Part shown: piece by piece, positions 5,196-9,866 of the stretch
How the letters are laid out: each line of letters opens with the position of its first letter
Position numbering within the stretch: the first letter of the stretch is position 1
Origin: SHLQ01 sp964494395
GTDB lineage: Bacteria; Actinomycetota; Acidimicrobiia; Acidimicrobiales; SHLQ01
NCBI GenBank assembly: GCA_964494395.1
Contig: CAZBTI010000132.1
Location: forward strand, 1-9,866
DNA length: 9,866 bases
Direction: 5' to 3'
Notes under the pieces: generated by a model
Told to the model about the DNA's origin: nothing
The model's database searches: none
The model's input: only the letters and a program-made list of their open reading frames with translations
Program-made: the position numbers and the translations under genes

Positions 5196-6010
5196 ATGGT
5201 TATTCAAGTTGCTGCGAAATCTGACCTGGGTTTAGTTCGAGAGAACAATGAAGACAGCTTCTTCGCTGATTCTTCTATTGGCCTGTTTGTAATATGTGAC
5301 GGAATGGGTGGCCATGTTGCTGGTGAAGTTGCTTCTCAAAAGGCGATTGAGTTCGCAGTCAATTTCTTAAAGACCGCTGTAACGGTAGAGGAAATGCCTC
5401 AGCGTCGTGACTTGGATTTCCGAGATACCTGGAACGAGGTAGTCATTGATGCGGTGGCTCATGCCTGTAATGAGTTGATCCACTACGCAAGTCTTTCTCC
5501 TGAGCTTGATGGCATGGCCACCACGATGACCCTGCTATTGATTGTCGAAGACGTTGCTTTCGTTGGCCACATCGGCGATTCACGGCTTTATCTCAAGCAC
5601 TTCGAAGTTGCAAAACAACTAACCCACGATCATACATTGTTCGAAGAGTTTATCCGCGAGAATCCAAATTGGATCAACTTGAATAGCGACATTGAAGCCA
5701 TTCGAGGTTTTGAACACGTTCTGACACGTTGCCTTGGACGGCAAGCAGATGTCGAAATAGACGCGTTTAATTTCCAGCTTGCCGAAGACGATGTTCTGCT
5801 ACTTTGCACCGATGGCTTGAGCCGGTATTTCTCCGACGAGCGCGAAATTGTTAGTTTCCTCGACGTTGATGACGCAGATACTTGTGTCGAAAATCTAATC
5901 GCATTCGCGAATGAATCGGGCGGACGCGACAACGTAACGGCCATCGTCATCCGGGTTGTGGACTTAGTCGAAAACGATTTCGACAATCACATCCTGCTTT
6001 CAGGTCCTGT
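5196..6010 (+). CDS. PP2C-family (PPM) serine/threonine protein phosphatase, 3' end in assembly gap
   Basis: This is a metal-dependent phosphatase of the Stp/PrpC type that removes phosphate from Ser/Thr residues. The ordered motifs are RENNED at 15-20, the metal-binding DGMGGH at 35-40, GMATT at 106-110 (usually GMGTT), GDSR at 127-130, LTHDH at 142-146, LTRCLG at 176-181, TDGLS at 205-209 and GGRDNVT at 242-248. The catalytic Asp residues (35, 206, 245) are present, so it should be active. No membrane segment is seen in the 271 residues before the gap. The phosphatase domain is complete at about residue 255, so only a short tail or an extra C-terminal part is missing. The frame happens to meet TAA at 6111-6113 across the 100 Ns, but the gap length is unknown and this may be chance. 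The ATG at 5196 fits the usual domain start, though the ribosome site is weak. It probably belongs to the same transcription unit as the ligase genes downstream, but the gap prevents certainty. Confidence 0.93.
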
Positions 6011-6110
6011 NNNNNNNNNNNNNNNNNNNNNNNNNNNNNNNNNNNNNNNNNNNNNNNNNNNNNNNNNNNNNNNNNNNNNNNNNNNNNNNNNNNNNNNNNN
6101 NNNNNNNNNN
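6011..6110. other. Assembly gap (100 Ns)
   Basis: Exactly 100 N characters, the usual placeholder for a scaffold gap of unknown size. It removes the end of the PP2C gene and possibly whole genes or a promoter before the ligase cluster. Confidence 0.98.
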
Positions 6111-6164
6111 TAATACGTGACCTACGTTTCAAATTATCCAGCGGCGACGCATCAGGAAACTCGA

Positions 6165-7601
6165 ATGCTCAAAGAGCCAGCCATCATTACTCCAGGAGAT
6201 TTTGAGCCGGAGAACCATTTTTACCCACGAGTTCTCAACGCTCACATTCATCCGTTAGTGCGGAACCTGATGGAGATGGGCAATGCGCGGATCGCATCTC
6301 GATTCTGTCACCTTCACCCGGAAGTTGATTCCGAAGCAGTCAAGACATTGCTTCAATCGGTTCCAAAGTACTTTCGTTGGGGCGGTTGCGACTTGTTTCA
6401 TGTTACCTCGGAAGAAGGCAACCGAAGCGTGGTTGTCATTGAAACGAATTCGTGCCCGTCTGGCCAGAAATCAATGCCGCGCGTGAACGAGTCGGTTGAG
6501 CAAGCTGGCTACGAACGATTACTCAAAGATTCATTCCTGGAACAAGTTCGCAAGCGCAAAGGCGGGGTCAAAGGTGACCTCGCCGTGTTGTACGACAAGA
6601 ACCACATGGAGAACTCAGGCTATGCCGCAACACTGGCAGAGCTTACACAGAAGAATGTTTGGCTCGTTCCCTTTCATGCTTCCGATGTTGGTCGAACGGC
6701 TGAGTTTGAAAACGGAGTCTTGTATGTGCTGTACAAAGGCGAACGGATTCCAATTCGAGCAGCGTTTCGATATGTAACCCAGCAACCCTGGAATCGAATT
6801 CCGCCGGTGACGAAGACTTTGATTTACAACCCGGTGCTGGTATGTCTCGCTGGCGGGAGAAACAAGTTGGTTGCGTCCAAGGCGTATGATATTTACAACG
6901 CGTCACAGATAAATCATGGTTTGAAGATCAACACACCAGAAACCATTTGGGACGTTTCAAAAGAAGAAGTCCCATTGTGGGTTTCGAGGATGGGTGGAAT
7001 CGCGGTCGTTAAAGTTCCCTACTCAAACGCTGGTCAAGGCGTTTATACGATCACCAGCGAGCAAGAACTCGACGCGTTCATGGAGTTGGAACACAATTAC
7101 GATCATTACATTGTTCAATCGTTGATTGGCAATTCCAAGTGGAGTTCGCAAAGCCAATACGGACGACTATTCCACATCGGCACGATGCCAGACAAACGAC
7201 TCAATCTCTATGCAGCCGATATTCGTTTCATGGTTGGCACAGGGCCTAACGGTTTCTTTCCCGTTGCTGTGTACGCTCGCCGAGCCCGCAAGCCGTTGAC
7301 GACTGACTTGCAAGCCGGTGACGACTCGTGGGACATGCTCGGAACAAACTTGTCGGTTAAACAAGCCGACGGATCATTTACGACTCAGCCCGAGCGATTG
7401 TTACTGGTCGACAGTCGCGACTTCAACCGCTTGGGGTTTGGCCTTGATGACTTGATTGAAAGCTACCTTCAATCGGTTATGTCGATCGTGGCTATCGACA
7501 ACATGTCAAAGGGCCTTATCAACACCAAAGGCAAGTTTCGCAAAAAGTTGTTTGGCTCGATCAATCCAGATCGCCGCTTCAATGAGGAAATTACGTTTTG
7601 A
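6165..7601 (+). CDS. Predicted circularly permuted ATP-grasp ligase (glutathionylspermidine synthase-like)
   Basis: A 478-residue soluble protein. In GshB-type ATP-grasp enzymes the ExN metal motif follows the ATP-binding lysine loop. Here an ExN-like motif, VVVIETNSCPSG at 89-100, comes first and the loop VVKVPYSNAGQGVYTI at 281-296 comes much later, as in the permuted ATP-grasp of glutathionylspermidine synthase. Other parts fit that family: GGCDLFHV at 73-80, NKLVASKAYDIYN at 233-245 (like its WKLxxSNKA segment), IVQSLI at 316-321 and ADIRFMV at 351-357. It should therefore activate a carboxylate with ATP and join it to an amine; the substrate is unknown. I choose the ATG at 6165 because AGGA lies 7 nt upstream. 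A GTG at 6117 in frame would add 16 residues, with a stop (6111-6113) just before it. Its stop overlaps the start of the amidase gene by 4 nt. The ligase class is inference from motif order; a distant RimK-like or other ATP-grasp assignment remains possible. Confidence 0.78.
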   Translation: MLKEPAIITPGDFEPENHFYPRVLNAHIHPLVRNLMEMGNARIASRFCHLHPEVDSEAVKTLLQSVPKYFRWGGCDLFHVTSEEGNRSVVVIETNSCPSGQKSMPRVNESVEQAGYERLLKDSFLEQVRKRKGGVKGDLAVLYDKNHMENSGYAATLAELTQKNVWLVPFHASDVGRTAEFENGVLYVLYKGERIPIRAAFRYVTQQPWNRIPPVTKTLIYNPVLVCLAGGRNKLVASKAYDIYNASQINHGLKINTPETIWDVSKEEVPLWVSRMGGIAVVKVPYSNAGQGVYTITSEQELDAFMELEHNYDHYIVQSLIGNSKWSSQSQYGRLFHIGTMPDKRLNLYAADIRFMVGTGPNGFFPVAVYARRARKPLTTDLQAGDDSWDMLGTNLSVKQADGSFTTQPERLLLVDSRDFNRLGFGLDDLIESYLQSVMSIVAIDNMSKGLINTKGKFRKKLFGSINPDRRFNEEITF

Positions 7602-8719
7602 ATGAGATGCCACCCGAGCCCAAAAGCAACGGCTACGAACACGTTAAACAGGTCAAGCGAGTCGACCGCTTAGAAATAGAATCTTGCACTAAAGGCGAAT
7701 TCACAAAGCTGTTCATCGAGCTTGTCGAAAACGCGATTGGCCGCTCGATCCAAGTCCCGGTCGTTGTGGCTCGCGGCAAAAAGGACGGCCCAATCTTCGG
7801 CATCACCGCTGCGCTGCATGGTAACGAACTCAACGGTATTCCCGTTATTCATCAGCTGTTGCAAAAGATCAATCTGAAAACCCTCCGCGGCACCATCGTT
7901 TGCGTCATCGTTGCCAACATGCCGGGATTGTTGGCTGAGCAGCGCGAGTTTACCGATGGCCAAGACTTAAACCACATTATGCCGGGCAAACCAAATGGGA
8001 AACTCTCGCAGGTTTACGCTTACAATTTGGTCGATCGCATCACCAGCCATTTTGATTATTTGCTGGACTTGCACACTGCCAGTCAGGGTCGCGTCAATTC
8101 ACTATACGTGCGGGCCGATCTTAGCCAGCCGATGACCGCTCAGATGGCTTATCTTCTTCAGCCGCAAATTATCGTTGACAATCCGGCGTCCGATTACACA
8201 CTTCGTGGCGTTGCGGCTGAAAATGGAATTCCTGCGATCACCATCGAGATTTGTGACCCCGCGACGTTTCAGCGTGACCCAATCAAGCGAACGCTTCAAG
8301 GCATCCGAAGAATCCTACGACACGTCGATATGGTTTCAAAGAAGCAGCAAAACATTGTCGCTCACAAGCCACCTGTGCTTTGCCAAAAGTCGTATTGGAT
8401 TTTGACCGAGCGTGGTGGAATGATGCGAGTCAATCACAAGATTACGCACTCGGTCAAAAAGGGCGAGTTGATCGCAACCCAAGTCAACATTTTTGGCGAG
8501 TTGGTGGAAGAATACTTTGCACCCGAAGACGGTGTAGTAATCGGCCATTGCGTAAATCCGATGGGCCAGACCGGCGCGAGGATCATGCACCTTGGCGTGT
8601 TGATGGACGAAGCCGGTCGACAGAAGTTTGTCGAAGTCAGCGGTTGCTCGCTCGACAAACCGCTGCCGGAAGTCGCTTCTCCAACTACCAAGCCAAAACC
8701 TGGCAAGTCCGGAGCTTAG
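7598..8719 (+). CDS. Aspartoacylase / succinylglutamate desuccinylase-like Zn amidase (M14 fold)
   Basis: A 373-residue predicted zinc hydrolase that would cleave an N-acyl amino acid or peptide amide bond. Zn ligands are H74 and E77 in LHGNELNG (73-80) and H159 in LDLHTA (157-161). The catalytic Glu is E217 in ITIEIC. The family's substrate-binding DLNR motif reads DLNH at 123-126, so the usual Arg is replaced by His, followed by IMPG where FPG is usual. After about residue 260 comes the beta-rich C-terminal domain typical of this family (WILTERGGMMRV at 267-278, then a lipoyl-like stretch to about 345) and a Pro/Lys tail. The start is TTG at 7598, overlapping the previous stop by 4 nt, because GAGGAA lies about 8 nt upstream; an ATG three codons on (7607) is too far from it. 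It sits between two ATP-grasp ligases, so it may trim, recycle or hydrolyse their product. The substrate is not known. Confidence 0.9.
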   Translation: MNEMPPEPKSNGYEHVKQVKRVDRLEIESCTKGEFTKLFIELVENAIGRSIQVPVVVARGKKDGPIFGITAALHGNELNGIPVIHQLLQKINLKTLRGTIVCVIVANMPGLLAEQREFTDGQDLNHIMPGKPNGKLSQVYAYNLVDRITSHFDYLLDLHTASQGRVNSLYVRADLSQPMTAQMAYLLQPQIIVDNPASDYTLRGVAAENGIPAITIEICDPATFQRDPIKRTLQGIRRILRHVDMVSKKQQNIVAHKPPVLCQKSYWILTERGGMMRVNHKITHSVKKGELIATQVNIFGELVEEYFAPEDGVVIGHCVNPMGQTGARIMHLGVLMDEAGRQKFVEVSGCSLDKPLPEVASPTTKPKPGKSGA

Positions 8720-8721
8720 CC

Positions 8722-9726
8722 ATGCGCGTCTTTGTCGTCGTCAATCGTGTCGAAGAGATCGGCTACCGCCAAACAACAGCTTTGTTGATTGCCAGTCTGT
8801 TCAATCAAGGCCATGAAGTATGTCTTGCGAACGTCGAAGGATTCTCGTTTGTTGGCCACGCCGACGGAAACGATTTTTCGATCAACGGCTTTTCTCTCGG
8901 CGGCAATAGTTCTGAACAAAAGCTCGGCTCAAACGCAATCGAAAATATCGCTAAATCAAAACAGGATTCATCTCGCAGGTTCGTGCTTGAACCGGGAGAT
9001 GTTGTTTTGATTCGAACCAACCCTGGTCGTGACACAGCTCGCTCATCGCTACACGAATCGTTTTTAGAATTCTGCTCAGCCATAGAAACTATTGGTGTTC
9101 GTGTCATCAACCGGCCCAACAAATTGAAGCTCTTTGCCAGCAAGGCATCACTTGAACTTCTACCACCTCAATTCCGCCCTCAGATGATTGTGGCTCATTC
9201 TGTCAGTGAGATCGCCGGCTTTGTAAGAGAGTCGAAAACAACTTGCGTCGTTAAGCCGTTAGTCGGTTCACGCGGACAGGACGTAATAAAAGTCGAACAC
9301 GACCGAGCCGATTTGGAACAGCTTGTTTCCAGCACCTTCCAATCTCGCGGCGTCGTCGCTCAACATTTCATCCACTGCGACGAACCAGGCGACAAACGCG
9401 TAGTTGTCGTCAACGGAAACATCATCGAAGACAACGGTCACACCGCAGGAATTCATCGTATCCCAGCCGAAGGAGACTTTCGTGCGAATCTTCATGCTGG
9501 TGGTTCCGCCCGACCACTTTTCCTCTCACCGGACGAGCGAACAACGGTCGAGTACTGTGCGTCCTTGCTCTTGGAAAACGGAATCTCGCTGGCAGGAATC
9601 GACTTGATCGGAGCCAAAGTGATAGAGTTCAACGTCTTCAGTACGGGCGGAATTTACGATGCCTGCCAATTCGCGGAATTTGACTTTGCTGAAGAGATTG
9701 TCAGCGAATTACTATCCAGTGAATAA
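8722..9726 (+). CDS. GshB-like ATP-grasp ligase (second copy)
   Basis: A 334-residue carboxylate-amine ligase of glutathione synthetase type, paralogous to the one at 1901-2875. Matching blocks are IRTNPGRDTARS at 97-108 (IRTAPGKDIVRS in the other), GVRVINRP at 125-132 (GVQIINSP), KPLVGSRGQDV at 178-188 (KPLMGSQGRDV), DKRVVVV at 224-230, GIHRIPAEGDFRANLHAGG at 243-261, GIDLIG at 292-297 and the metal-binding EFNVFSTGG at 302-310. The ATP and Mg residues look complete. A polar, low-conservation insert at about 45-88 is longer than in the first copy. The ATG at 8722 follows GGAG by 7 nt and lies 2 nt after the amidase stop, so it is clearly translationally coupled. The frame is open back to 8380, but that part overlaps the amidase gene and is not real. 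It is the last gene of the cluster. The substrate is unknown; it may act before or after the permuted ligase. Confidence 0.92.
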   Translation: MRVFVVVNRVEEIGYRQTTALLIASLFNQGHEVCLANVEGFSFVGHADGNDFSINGFSLGGNSSEQKLGSNAIENIAKSKQDSSRRFVLEPGDVVLIRTNPGRDTARSSLHESFLEFCSAIETIGVRVINRPNKLKLFASKASLELLPPQFRPQMIVAHSVSEIAGFVRESKTTCVVKPLVGSRGQDVIKVEHDRADLEQLVSSTFQSRGVVAQHFIHCDEPGDKRVVVVNGNIIEDNGHTAGIHRIPAEGDFRANLHAGGSARPLFLSPDERTTVEYCASLLLENGISLAGIDLIGAKVIEFNVFSTGGIYDACQFAEFDFAEEIVSELLSSE

Positions 9727-9735
9727 TTGAGTTAA

Positions 9736-9788
9736 GCCATCAAATTCAAAACCGCGTCGTTTGCGGAATTGATTTTGGCTTTATCTTT
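9736..9788 (+). terminator. Possible imperfect terminator after the ligase cluster
   Basis: Downstream of the last stop (9724-9726), an imperfect hairpin can form between GCCATCAAATTC plus CCGC (9736-9755) and GCGGAATTGA plus TTTTGGC (9763-9779), with bulges, followed by TTTATCTTT. The pairing is broken by an A-rich bulge, so strength is uncertain. The remaining sequence to 9866 shows no gene; a GATGGG/CCCATC repeat near 9834-9855 is short and lacks a T tract. Confidence 0.35.
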
Positions 9789-9866
9789 GACGAAACAAAG
9801 AATTGTGTTGTATCCGAAAAGTGTTTTAATTCGATGGGATAACCGCGCCCCATCCCGCTTAAGATT

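Noticed and set aside
6117..6164. GTG start for the permuted ligase at 6117
   Set aside because: It sits next to the assembly gap without a visible ribosome site, whereas ATG at 6165 has AGGA 7 nt upstream. It cannot be fully excluded because the upstream sequence is missing.
8380..8721. An N-terminal extension of the second GshB-like ligase
   Set aside because: The frame is open but lies wholly inside the amidase gene in another frame, and its translation has no domain character. ATG at 8722 has GGAG 7 nt upstream and begins the conserved fold.
1..9866. tRNA, rRNA, CRISPR arrays, insertion sequences
   Set aside because: No cloverleaf, rRNA-like, regularly spaced repeat or transposase-like sequence was seen on either strand by eye.

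Overview
This window looks like a draft-assembly piece (it contains a run of exactly 100 Ns) from a moderate-GC bacterium, most likely a Planctomycetota member. The grounds are a sigma-54 activator of the AtoC/NtrC type, weak or absent Shine-Dalgarno sequences at several genes mixed with TTG and GTG starts, a tiny lysine-rich histone-like protein, and a PP2C phosphatase. This taxonomic guess is inference; no rRNA or marker gene is present.

Layout. A plus-strand sigma-54-dependent response regulator (15-1469) meets head-on a minus-strand three-gene block read from right to left: a UspA-like protein (3330-2920), a GshB-like ATP-grasp ligase (2875-1901) and a DUF2853-type small protein (1830-1498). 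Upstream of the UspA-like gene is a structured noncoding stretch. It holds two overlapping, oppositely oriented sigma-54-type promoter elements around 3670-3691, several inverted repeats, and a strong intrinsic terminator that ends only 16 nt before the UspA-like start codon, pointing to attenuation or to a separate small RNA. To the right lie three small plus-strand genes: a stand-alone MgtE_N-like domain (3850-4149), a 45-residue lysine-rich protein (4387-4524) with a near-consensus sigma-54 promoter and its own terminator, and a 78-residue bipolar/acidic ORF (4829-5065) with another near-consensus sigma-54 promoter.

The right half is a plus-strand gene train. A PP2C-type protein phosphatase (5196 into the gap at 6011-6110) is followed by three tightly packed genes: a predicted circularly permuted ATP-grasp ligase resembling glutathionylspermidine synthase (6165-7601), an aspartoacylase/succinylglutamate-desuccinylase-like metallo-amidase (7598-8719) and a second GshB-like ligase (8722-9726). 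The last three overlap by 4 nt or are 2 nt apart, so they are almost certainly co-translated.

How it may fit together (inference). The window encodes three ATP-dependent C-N ligases and one Zn amidase, with stress (Usp), phospho-signalling (PP2C, response regulator) and sigma-54 promoters around them. The most interesting reading is a sigma-54-controlled, stress-linked pathway that builds and trims a small peptide-like or polyamine/thiol-like amide, or adds an amide tag to a protein. The two GshB-like enzymes are clear paralogues placed in two separate transcription units of the same neighbourhood. Substrates cannot be told from sequence.
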